Below are positions 45,053-55,326 of a DNA stretch of 64,000 nucleotides, one piece after another. Source of the DNA: Pohlia nutans (lineage: Eukaryota; Streptophyta; Bryopsida; Bryales; Mniaceae); contig CM040094.1 of assembly GCA_022496805.1 (NCBI GenBank), forward strand, positions 20,049,501-20,113,500, in the 5' to 3' direction. The notes beneath the pieces are model-generated. The model saw only the letters and a program-made list of their open reading frames with translations. It searched no databases and had not been told where the DNA came from. The position numbers were made by a program, and so were the translations under genes. How positions within the stretch are numbered: position 1 is the stretch's first letter; each line of letters opens with the position of its first letter.

Positions 45053-48000
45053 ATGGCGAGCATTTCTGTTAGAGGTGACGAGGTCCCACTAGTTCTACCA
45101 GTAGGGGAATATGGCTTTGTCAAGGTCACCTCTAACCTTCTCTACATTAGGTTTGGTCTAGCAGAAGGCTCCATCATGGTCGAAGAAGAGGTCCTTGAGA
45201 AGTATGGAATAGTCAAAGAGGGAATTCTACAGTCTAGATGTACAGAGGACGAGGGCTACTACTCGCTCCTCAGTCCTGGTCTGTACAGGGCATGTGGTCT
45301 CACCCCGGGTCTGTACAGGGCATATGGTCTCACCCCGCAGCATTTGGCTGTATCTACTCAAATTATTGCCCCTGCCTCGGATACTTCCACTGTTGAGTTA
45401 CCCCACGCACGTTGTGATAGAAGGCATTTTGCAGATCTAACCTAAACCGTTGCAGATATTATGGTCAATCTATGTAATGTGAAACGCGAATCTTTAGACC
45501 CTATCATTGAGTTGTCCAGTGAATCTGAACGGGAAACACCTTCACTGCCTTCCCAAGTTCCAAACTTGAATGAACCAGCTCCTTTTGTTGCGACTCAAGC
45601 TACTGTCCGCACCCCCGCTAATAGTCCATCTTCCTCCTCGTTCTCCCTCCCTCCTCTGTATCCTAGTAGTTCACAGGATTGTCCTAGTGTTATGCAATGT
45701 CTGCGGAAGTTGTCTAGTGTTCCTGGCTCACGTACTAAACTTGCAGAAATAGATTTTGATCGCATTGAATATCACAAGGTGCAGTTCCTTCCCTCGCAGT
45801 TTGACGGGGATGTGGTCTTTGAGTTGCCTCCGATTTGTGGACGTGTGCACTCCTCCGGAGCCCGGAGCATGGAGGGAATGGACAAGCGTTATGATGGCCA
45901 CATATGGTGACGCACCACGACGTCTAACATCCACAATAGCTTCGATTTGAAGTTCAGGAGGTCAACTTGCGTTGGCCACTTGCGTTATGACAACGAAGAC
46001 TGTGACTATCTTGCTAGAACGTCTAGGAAGAATGAGACAGAGTGGACAGGTACAACTAACTTCCCCTTCACTATTCGTCAACCCCCTCCTCGAGATTCAT
46101 CTATTGTATGTAAAGTCTGCAAGAAAGCCCCATCTTGTCGCGACTCTTGCACAGCGCGAGTGTATTACGTGGTCAACGTCAACGACAGGTCCTGTGCATG
46201 TATCCACTTAGGCTTTCATCGACATCCGGTTGCCGAAGGACAGTGTAGGGAGTCTATGGAGACCATCACCGGCTTGATCGCATCGGAGGTGGCGAAGACT
46301 CCTACCGCCAAAAACTCGGCCATTTCTCTTGCGGCTAGCAACAAGCTCCACGAGACGTTTCTTGTTCACAGTGGGCCTGGCCCAAAACAAATGCTCCAAA
46401 GACAAGAATTGGACAAGGTGATGGACAAATTTCGCATGCTCAGCTCTCCGAGTGTTAGAAACATGATTGCCACTTTTCGGGCGTAAGGGAAAGGCAAAGG
46501 CGAGATCGATCAAATCCTGGAGATGAAGCGGCATGCGAAGATTGAGTTCATACACGACAGTGTATTTCCGGGTCAAGGACAAGAAAAGGTATATCTCTTC
46601 AAGATGCTCGTTCATGGCCGCGGGAGTGGCGTCGACCTCGTCAGAAGAATGCAACCTGGGGGAAACCTCCAAAATTGCTTTGTCATGTTTGATCACGTCA
46701 AGAGAGTGAAGCCAAGGACCACTATTGCTTGCCATGTTTATGACTCCACCTACTGCAAGGTGATGACCATCGCTGTGTGCGATATGCAAACTGAAGGCAC
46801 TGAGGGACAGCTTATATTTTGGCGTTGTCTAAACAAAGTAATGGACAATAACGGCATACCAAGTCCAAACTTCAAAGGTTTCATGTGCGACAGCGCACAA
46901 GCAAACTTCAATGTAGTTCGCATTGTCTACGGGTCGGGCAATCCTTCCGTACCCATGGTAGACCGTGAAAGAACTTGTCTGTTCCACTGGGCAACAAGTA
47001 TGCACAAGCACACTGAGAAGCTGATTGCCAAGAATTTCCAAAATCAACACATCAGGCTTTGCAAGCAATATAAAGACGCCCGAATAATGGACGAAGCTGA
47101 CAGGATGTACCTTGAGCTGAGAGATTGGTGGTATTCTTCTGGAGTTGCTTCAGAGGATGCGATTCGCGAGCTGGAAGACTGGCTGGCCTTTTGGCAATTT
47201 TGCTATCGTCAATGGGGCGGTTTCATGGAAACGATAAAGTATCAAATACATTATTTCGCTTCAAGTGCACGTTTGGAATATGTTGTGGTCCCTCGGAGAC
47301 CATGGTCCTCCGTCCGAGATTGTTTGTATTTTGACGAGGTCAAGTGCTGAACTCTCGGGCCCGACATTTGTTTGGATATCTCCCAGTACACATAAAATCT
47401 GATCAACAAAGTGTACATAGAAAGTAGCCGTCGGCCCCGACGGCTCTTTTTTCATGAAAACAGTTGATCTAATTTTTTCTGAAATTACAAAAAAAAAATA
47501 ACAAAATTTTGAATTTGTTTTTTGACTCCTACGTGATTATTATATCTATGACCCCAACGCAATTAGTATGACATGTTTAGGTACTGGTCAAATTTATGTT
47601 ATGGCGTGTAATAATATAAATTGTGTGATGCAATTTCTGCAGAATCTTACTGCAGATGAACTTGCAGACATCCCAACCTGCAACCTTGCAGAGACCGTTC
47701 ACAACAAGTGGATGCAAGCCTCCGAGAAGCGAGGCTTAGACCTCTTTGTGGCGACCACCGATGATTGGGCCCATGCTTTCATGCAGATGACAAACTATAG
47801 AACATTTTTATGTGGAAGTCCGTCTGGAACTGGTCCGTCCAAGCACGATCTAAAACTGAAGAGGGATATGGCATCCCATGACGGCAAGAAGATCGCCGAT
47901 GCAATTAACAGCATGCCAGGGGCTGCGGAGGTTTCAACACGAGTTCCCCACTTGGAAGGAGAAGAGGTGTTTGGCTTGGTCAAGAGAAAGCTTGACATGC

Positions 48001-49018
48001 CAGTGGGTTGCGAGGGAGATTCTCATCGCCCCGACAAGGTGAGCTTCTCGCATCCACGTGTCCAAACACGATCAGCCGCTGCTTGAATGAACTCAGAGCA
48101 ATCACCAAGATCTTCTCCGGTTCCATTCACAACTAGGGTGTTGGAGACTGACTGTGACACCTCGAAATGGCACATTGCAAGGATATCACACAAGTCCAGA
48201 AAGCGCTGTCACGCAATGCAAGCGGGGAATGGCAACAAGTGTAAGATGTTGATTGCGAAGGACGGCAAGGCCACAGCTGCTCCAACCTACCGAGGCACTA
48301 GGACGGAGTACAAAGGGACTAAACCTCAGACGGATGATTTCTGGTTCTGTCCTGACCAAATCGCACGATGTGTCATGGGACCGAAGCGCTTCTTTGTCAT
48401 AGACCGACGGAAATCTCAGACGTTTGGCCCGTCCTATGTGGTACAAACCTCACGCGTTCGGAGATCCTAGAGCTCCAGGAGGCCGGGTTTCGTCTTCAGT
48501 CCACTACAGCCCTTTCGCCTCGACGCCTCTTTACTACGTCTAAGGTGTTTGAGTCGGTGCTCTGGACTCACCCAAGGCCATTGCATGCTGACAGAGTCCC
48601 ATCATCTCGAAACGGCAAGAACGTGCGTCAGAACACCAAGGCTCCAACAGAAGCTCACCGCAATCAATGGGAGAGTGCCCGAAATGTTAAGGCGACTATT
48701 CTCCGCGTCAACCTACTCCCCTATCCCGGGCTTGGTGCCATCATCGTGCTCCAGTCTGGGGTGGAGCCCGATGATAAGTTGTACAATATCACATTGTGCA
48801 ATTTTCCGTCATGTACGTGCCCCCATTACGCGAGCATGAACTCTGCAGCTGTCGGGAGGCGTGGCCAGTACGTCAACTGCAAACACATCTACTATATCTT
48901 TCGATTCTTTTGCAAGTTGGACTATAAAGTTGACACGTACATCCATGCTCCTACTCTCAGCTTGGATGAAATTAAAAAGATTCTTGTGGCTACTGGGATC
49001 ATCAAGACTGAGGAATGA
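45053..49018 (+). pseudogene. MULE-type transposase with N-terminal module and SWIM finger
   Basis: One frame runs from 45,053 to about 47,240, broken only by TAA 45,443, TGA 45,908 and TAA 46,484. The N-terminal 110 codons form the module shared with 40.6-41.3 kb. Then come a Ser/Pro linker, a FAR1/MULE-like Cys/His region (STCVGHLRYDNEDCDYLART, CKVCKKAPSC) and the DDE core: VYDSTYCKVM (Asp 1), FKGFMCDSAQANF (Asp 2), CLFHW, and LEDWLAFWQF. An intron of about 400 bp ends near 47,642 (TTCTGCAG). The next exon carries NKWMQASEKRG and a TGA at 48,084. A frameshift near 48,440 leads to LELQEAGFRLQSTTALSPRR and the SWIM finger CTCPHY...NCKH, ending at 49,018. It would catalyse excision and insertion of its element. 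Intact TIRs were not found. Confidence 0.9.
47426..47445. repeat. Perfect hairpin inside the transposase intron
   Basis: Arms AGCCGTCGG and CCGACGGCT with a 2-base loop, followed by CTTTTTT. It looks like an intrinsic terminator, but in an intron of a plant-type gene that role is unlikely. Possibly another inserted palindrome. Confidence 0.75.
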
Positions 49019-49483
49019 GGACCAATCGGTGTTGAGATGGGGAGACTAGAACGAGATTCAATAGCTTACTACTTTGACTAGCTGATGCCCTATTTCAAAT
49101 TGGTTGAAGTTATTGCATGATAAGTTTGACCAGTAGAACTATGTATTACAAAAAAAGAAAAAAAGAAAATACTACATATAGATCCACATATTCTCTTTCC
49201 GTTCGTTGTCTCTTTTCAAGAAGCTTACCGGATGGGGTTGAATTTCACCCATGTACCCTATAATTTTCCATTTATGTACCCTAAACTTTTAACATTAAAC
49301 TACACTAAGTACTAACCCACGGTTATAGGTCCAGCGGTAATAGGGTGCCAAATTTTACTATTATTAGTAATAAATCTAAAAATAGTATTTTATTTTCTAA
49401 AATTAGAGTCATTTTCTAAATTCAGATGGATCCTAGGCTCTAGGCTCTCCAAATCCTCGCTCTCCACTCTTGGGCTCTCCTCC
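49019..49483. other. Non-coding spacer
   Basis: AT-rich with no gene. TATGTACCCTA words repeat near 49,250-49,290. Confidence 0.6.
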
Positions 49484-50059
49484 CTAGGCTTGCACGCTAG
49501 CGTCGTTGGAGTCAAGACGGCGCAGCCACGGCAGCAGCTTCCCCATGAGGACGTCGTCCTGCCGTTCGTGTTGGTTCCAAGTGCAGAGGAATATAGCGTT
49601 CCCATTCTCATTGCAGATGCTCTTGGCTGGAGGGTCGTCAATGAGAAGAGTATTGTCCGGGGAAAAGGACGTGTCGCCGCTAACATTGGTGAACAGGTGC
49701 TTGGAGAGGACTTTCATACACAGCACCGCAATGCCGATTTGAAAGAACCTCCTCGGCGAGACCTCTATCTTCGAGCACTGATCCTGGCTCAAGATATCGT
49801 ACGGCCCTTTACAACCCCTAAAGAGGTGCCCCGCGATGGGTTCAGCGTTACGCTTGAACATGGATGTCCAAACTAACATCCTGTCCGCGAGGGACGATAC
49901 CTCGCGGAGGAATTCAGCTATGTTCTGCCTAGCATAGACCGCCTTGGGACCGATGATGGTGGGATTTCTGTGGCTGAGAACATTGTCTCGCAGTTGATAC
50001 GGGCTAAATTTTTCTCCGGACGACTTCTGCGCCGATCCTCTGCAGGATCTCTCTGCCAC
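49484..50059 (-). CDS. FCP1/NIF-type HAD phosphatase-like protein, partial
   Basis: The minus frame reads VYARQNIAEFLREVSSLADR then MLVWTSMFKRNAEP, and later FSPDNTLLIDDPPAKSICNE then NGNAIFLCTWN. These correspond to the second (WTS) and third (DD) regions of the FCP1 homology domain, whose members dephosphorylate proteins such as the RNA polymerase II tail. The first motif with the nucleophilic Asp (DxDx) is absent and should lie in an upstream exon. A TAG lies just 5' in frame, so an intron or truncation precedes. It sits downstream of the minus-strand coiled-coil gene, among transposons, which suggests a repeat-borne gene. Start not determined. Confidence 0.65.
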   Translation of the reverse strand: MAERSCRGSAQKSSGEKFSPYQLRDNVLSHRNPTIIGPKAVYARQNIAEFLREVSSLADRMLVWTSMFKRNAEPIAGHLFRGCKGPYDILSQDQCSKIEVSPRRFFQIGIAVLCMKVLSKHLFTNVSGDTSFSPDNTLLIDDPPAKSICNENGNAIFLCTWNQHERQDDVLMGKLLPWLRRLDSNDASVQA

Positions 50060-50565
50060 CCTCGCATTCTACCTGATCAAAACATCACAACAAAGAGATG
50101 GAGTTACCTGTTTAAGCGCAGAAATGGGAGAGCCAGAGACAAGGTAGGAGCAATCTGATGTCCTAAGCGACTGCGGTCTCCCATTGGAGACTGTTTCCTT
50201 TGGTAGCGGACGGTGCACGCAAATATTGTTTGGGAGTTGAGCAACATGCACATTGAGAGGCAAAGACAATTAGACAGGTGCTCAAATATGTATAACTTCC
50301 GCACTCTTTATTTACAAAGTCAAAATATTACATCCGTATAATTAACATAAGTCTGTAGTGGACTCAAAACTACTCCGAACACTATGATACACTAGAGTAC
50401 AACGATGGCAGCCACAGATGGGATGGCCGTCAGCGCCAAGTATTCAAGGACCGGTGATGACATCCTATCAAGAACGATGAATACAAATGAGAAACGATTA
50501 CTACATGATTTATTCTAGCCGTTCCCACCCCAACACAAAAATGAATGACTCCAAGCAACTTGGAA
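50060..50565. other. Spacer between the two minus-strand genes
   Basis: About 500 bp between the coiled-coil gene and the phosphatase-like frame. A possible exon ends ...LRLNR at GTAACTCC near 50,107, but it is short and shows no motif. Confidence 0.4.
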
Positions 50566-51545
50566 TCAATCAAAATCATAAGGGTCGGAGGGCTGTACCT
50601 GATCCGGCTCGGCTGGATCCTGCGATGGCACGTCTGACGCGGTTGGAAGTTTGGTGTCGTGGTCGTCCGCGCGGTCTATTTCTCCCACCTCATAGTCCAC
50701 CAAATCCAACTCCATGCGGGAGGGCGACTGCAACTCCGACGATCCTCGCGAGAGGTTGAGCACACCAACGCCTGAGGAGCCTCGACCTCAGTCGCCGGCT
50801 GTTCGACCGCCATGACAGCATCATCGACTCGACGATCTTGCGCAGGGGGTAATTCCTCCTTTGTCAATTGGGGAACCCGGACTTCGAAGGCAGACCCCTC
50901 GGGGGAAGGAATCCTAACGACCTGAGACGGAGGAGTGGATGGAACACGATCCAAAGGGGCCAAGGAGCCAGAAACGTCCGAATCATCGAGTCGACGATCA
51001 AGAGTCTCCACCGGCTCTTGCTCAACAACCGGAGCAACGAGAGCGCTCGCAGACGGAAGGAGAAGCGAAGGATCGGCGGCAATAGGCATTGCATTAACCG
51101 TATCGTCGGGTCGACGATTGGGGGTCTCCCCCGAATGATGTTCCCTGACCTGAGGAACAGGAGCGCTAGTGGACGGCAGAAGAGGTTGGGGTGTGTCGAT
51201 TGGGGGCGACTCAGGAGCAAGCAGAATCAATTCCAGCGGGACATTCAAATGTTTGACTATGAATTGCAGCTGCCTCTCTAGCTTGCTCATCTGCTCGGTT
51301 GACTTGGCTGCTCGCCGATCAGCAGCAGCAGCCGCAGCGGCATTAGCAGCAACAATGGCCTTCTTTGACTCCTCCAGTTGCCTCTGAATTTCTTCCTTCT
51401 GCTTTACCCTTGCCTCCCTTCCTGCCTGCATTTCCATATGTTGGGTGAACCAGTCTTTGTCCACCTTGACCCGTGCATGATGAAAGACGCTTAAGAAATC
51501 ATCCAGCGTCCAGAATCTGGACGTTGGCGCGTCAAAAAGTTAATC
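50566..51545 (-). pseudogene. Coiled-coil, Ala-rich protein with DRRxDD repeats
   Basis: The coding frame can be followed from about 51,545 (FDAPTSRFWTLDDFLSVFHH) through KVDKDWFTQHMEM, a charged coiled coil (KQKEEIQRQLEESKKAIVAA), a polyalanine run and LERQLQFIVKHLNVPLELIL. The disordered C-terminal half holds three copies of a NRRPDDTV / DRRLDDSD / DRRVDDAV peptide at about 51,101, 50,981 and 50,820. Near 50,750 the frame must shift to continue as LNLSRGSSELQSPSRMELDL ... QPSDPYDFD, stopping at 50,566. Each DRRxDD peptide is encoded by the ATCGTCG/CGACGAT palindrome that forms an array at 54 kb. Known function: none recognised; gag-like or accessory protein of an element is possible. Confidence 0.6.
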
Positions 51546-51549
51546 ATAC

Positions 51550-53590
51550 TGATCTTTTGAACAGAAGTAGATTCTAGCCTCACAAATAGATATTAGCATG
51601 AGTGAGTTGTACATGAGGTATAGGGGAGAGGACCTTTGCAGGATTGAAACCTACTTAGCAATTTTGGATCAATTGCATTGGAAAGCCTCAGTAATATTAT
51701 CTGCATTTCCTTGTGACAAAAGAGTTATTGGAATTACTAGAGAAGTTAATAGATTTGCAAATATGAGTTAGTTAAAAGGCATCTTAGATTGTACAAGACA
51801 ATTATATACATTGAAATGTCTTTGTGATCCATTTTTGTACGCTATGACATTTAGAGGTTAACAAACTACAAAATTAATTCATGTCAAGTTCAGTTATATA
51901 AGTTCACAAGTGTTACGAAAATTAACGATTCTAAATATTATCATCATAAAGTAATATAGGTTATTATCATCATCACGATTCTAAATATTATCTTCATAAT
52001 TTTGAAGAATATTTTGGAATTGATATAGAAAAATGCAGCTGCAAATATTTAACGATATATTTACTCTAATTAGTAGAAGATTTTATAGGCTTGAAAAGGT
52101 GACTTGGATGATACTGATTTTAGATTGTACGAGACAATTTCAGGGCTTGAAATCTGTTTATGATTTTGGTTTTAGACGCTGGGATGTTTAGGAGTTAACC
52201 CCTAACTGCCCAACCATGCATGTTTTGCATGATGTAAAAGTTTCATCCGCAATTTCTCATTCGTCATGCACTTTTTGTACTGTGATGTTTTTATTGATTT
52301 TTTTATGGGAAGGTAGCTTCATGTATGTGTGATCCGATCGTAGAGGGAAACAATTCTTGAAAAATTTATGCCTCATTTGTGTAACAGTGTTTCACCAAAA
52401 ATTCTAAAGATTTTAGTATAAAAGTGTTTTTGAAAAAATAAACTCATGAAATCAAGCATCCAAAAAATCTCTAAAAATCACTACACCTAGAGTACTACAT
52501 TATAAGCTACCACAAAAAAATTCATCCCCATATTGTCAATATCTTATCCATAATCTAATCACAAAATAATTTTTTTATTTTATGTTTCAAAATTTATAGA
52601 AAAATATTAGTAATAGCAATCAGAGATCTTACCGTATAAATTGAATCTAAATTTTGAAATGTATAACTTTTATTCATGTATCAGGTTTCAAATATTCATA
52701 TTAGTTGCATTCGAGAAACTACTAATCTACCTTTTAATATTCAATTTGCTTTCTTCAAATTTACAGTGGACAAAACAAATGTAACCAATCATAGTAAAAA
52801 TTTAAATCATACAAAATACTAATCATAATTACTAAAAGTGAAAATTATAATTTATACAAATTTTCAAAGGTTAAATCTAATAAAAACTTTAATAGATTTC
52901 TTTAAAGTTACATTTAAAAGTTTCAATGTACCGAAAATATGTAGAGTTGTGCACTACATTTTGTTTATTAAACCAAACTTCATTTGACATATGAAATTGT
53001 GCACCTGGAATCATCATCTTCACTAATATAAAGAGTAAAAAAACTGGTCAACAGTAAACACTTACAACATGTTTGTGTAAATTAGTGTATCTAACACTAA
53101 TTTACCTATGTAGCATACCAAGACAATATATCACTTTAATACATATATTCGAGTTATATAATATAATATATGTATATGTTCAATGAGAATCCCTAAACCC
53201 TAATGACAAGAATCTAAACTCTACAATCCAAAAATTGACTCCTACCATATCTCCAGAATAGTAATGTCTGTTTTCATGCTAAAGCCTATCCTGACCCCTA
53301 AAACCTAACTTCATGCCCTCTGCCCTAACTCTAACGAATGGACGCGGAGAAGGACAACGAATTTGTAAAATTAAGGCTTTTAATAGTGAAGATAATATAT
53401 TGAATCCCATGCAGAAGTCAACCACAAGTATAATTCCCGTGACGAAAAGCTGAAAATAACACCGTTGTCGAATTAAACTATATCCGGACGAGACCTTTTC
53501 GGTCTGCTTTATTACACCCGCATCTTTTGATGAGAAATCTGTCAAAAAGACACATAGAAATCGGCAGTCCAGCGCTGGCAGGGAATGTCA
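51550..53590. other. AT-rich intergenic DNA
   Basis: Two kilobases with no supported gene, repeats or RNA. The short minus frame at 53,279-53,545 shows no motif. Confidence 0.65.
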
Positions 53591-53597
53591 GCATTCA

Positions 53598-54077
53598 ATG
53601 TTCATTCGCGCCAAAGATTCCAAAGAATTTGAAATGAAGAATTCGCGCCCCATTTCTTTTCCTGCCCAAACTTTTCTGAAGGATGTGCTTGGTCTCGACG
53701 TCGACATTTTCCTCTTTGTGCACATTCGTGCTGCTTGTTTCTTCTTAACACTCTACTGCTCATCTCAGATCCGCACGGTGTATGCTTGCTCCGTTTTCCG
53801 CCAAGGTTTTTGGTCCTACTTCCACACAGCACTGGTTTCTTCGCAAGGAGCGGATGGAATCCTTTGGATACCCCTCTTTGTAGTTTCTAGCGCCCTTCTT
53901 GCAGTTATCACATTCACATCATTTGACATTCAAGATTGCAGATACAATTCACTGAGTCATCGGGATCAGTTGTTGTTGTACTTGGTTAGAGTGTTTATCC
54001 GGTTTCCCATATTTATGCCGGAAATTCCGGAACACATTCCAAATATGAAGAGGATGGAATCATCGGGTCGACGATAA
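53598..54077 (+). CDS. Unrecognised ORF ending in a palindrome unit
   Basis: A 159-codon frame with hydrophobic stretches (VDIFLFVHIRAACFFLTLYC, ILWIPLFVVSSALLAVITF) that could be membrane segments. It ends MESSGRR followed by TAA. The last seven codons including the stop lie within the first copy of the ATCGTCG/CGACGAT palindrome, so the insertion appears to supply the end of the frame. No family is recognised and it may not be a gene. Confidence 0.3.
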   Translation: MFIRAKDSKEFEMKNSRPISFPAQTFLKDVLGLDVDIFLFVHIRAACFFLTLYCSSQIRTVYACSVFRQGFWSYFHTALVSSQGADGILWIPLFVVSSALLAVITFTSFDIQDCRYNSLSHRDQLLLYLVRVFIRFPIFMPEIPEHIPNMKRMESSGRR

Positions 54078-55205
54078 CAATTACTCTTATTTACTATAGT
54101 TATCGTCAGTTAGATGATCTCGCGTAGGCCACGGTGTCTAAACTTATTTCCTCGAGGTTATCGTCGACCCGACGGTAACTGATAACTGAACGTGGTGATG
54201 ACGATAAGGGGATGGATATCGTCGACCCGACGATAAGGGGTTGGATATCATCGACCCAACGATAAGGGAATGGATATCGTCCACCCGACGATAAGGGGAT
54301 GGATATCGTCGACCCGACGATAAGGGGTTGGATATCGTCGACCCGACGATAACTGTGACCGTGTTGATGTCTAAACTTCCATATATCGTCGACCTGACGA
54401 TAACTATGACCGTGTCCATTTCTAAAGTTTCATATATCGTCGGATCGACGATAACTGTGAGCAAACTTTCCTTCAGGCTGTGCCCTGCGAGTAATCGTCG
54501 ACCCCACGATAACATTGATAAACTAATTGTACTATATCGGAATGTCAGTGTTATCGTCGGTCCAACGGTAACGTAGATTTTAGACTTTATTAGCTGTGCA
54601 ACATGTTATCGTCGGGTCAACGATAACTGTGCATGTAAGCACGATAATAAATAATTTAATGTTATCGTCGACCCCACGATAACTTGTTCACTACCATTGA
54701 CTTGTCCTCTTACTGTGAGTTATTGTCGGATCAACGATAACTGTGCGAGTAAGCGTGATAGCTGAACATTTAATGTAATCGTCGACTCCACGATAACCTC
54801 TTTACTATCACAATATTGTCCGCTATCTCTGATTCATCCTCTGGCCATAATTTCGTACATTCACGGGAATCGATGAATACATGTACATACATATCGTCGG
54901 GTCAACGATTCCCTTGTGCATGTTATCTGTCTGACGATATATTCAAACTACTAATAGACCCGACATTCTTTCGTAGTGCGTCAGTATTATATTCGAAATC
55001 CTGAATAATATTTTCCGCAGACGGTAATTATTCGAGCAAGAATAAATTTCTGTATTACCCGTAGTTATTTTCGGGTAGATGATACCCTTTGATGCTGAGT
55101 GTGGCCTATAGACGATCATGTTTTTATTGTTGGATGATCATATCTCAAGGCGAGAATTAAATACCATATCGAGTAATCTCGTATCGTCGACACAACGATA
55201 GGTAC
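54057..55205. repeat. Array of about 17 palindromes with arms TATCGTCG and CGACGATA
   Basis: Copies lie near 54,060, 54,159, 54,217, 54,246, 54,275, 54,303, 54,332, 54,383, 54,434, 54,492, 54,551, 54,606, 54,662, 54,720, 54,776, 54,892 and 55,182. The core is usually ACC or its complement GGT, so units lie in both orientations. Five units near 54,217-54,350 are about 29 bp apart; later ones about 50-58 bp apart with unrelated spacers. Arms carry single mismatches in several units. It lies directly upstream of a transposase gene and may be its subterminal binding-site region. Confidence 0.93.
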
Positions 55206-55326
55206 TTCAGTGTCTCAAGTGATATGCTAATCACGCCGAGTGGAATTTGAAGATACACATACTTGTTAGATTTCCGCACTACTGGTTTTCGCTCACCTAT
55301 ACTGACAAAGGTTGTCTTTTTGCAGA

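Noticed and set aside
47426..47452. Bacterial rho-independent terminator
   Set aside because: Hairpin plus T-run lies inside the intron of a eukaryotic transposase gene; there is no bacterial context.
54057..55205. CRISPR-like array with unique spacers
   Set aside because: Units are in both orientations, spacing is irregular (29 to over 200 bp), arms are degenerate, and no cas-like genes are present. It fits transposon or palindromic-element repeats better.
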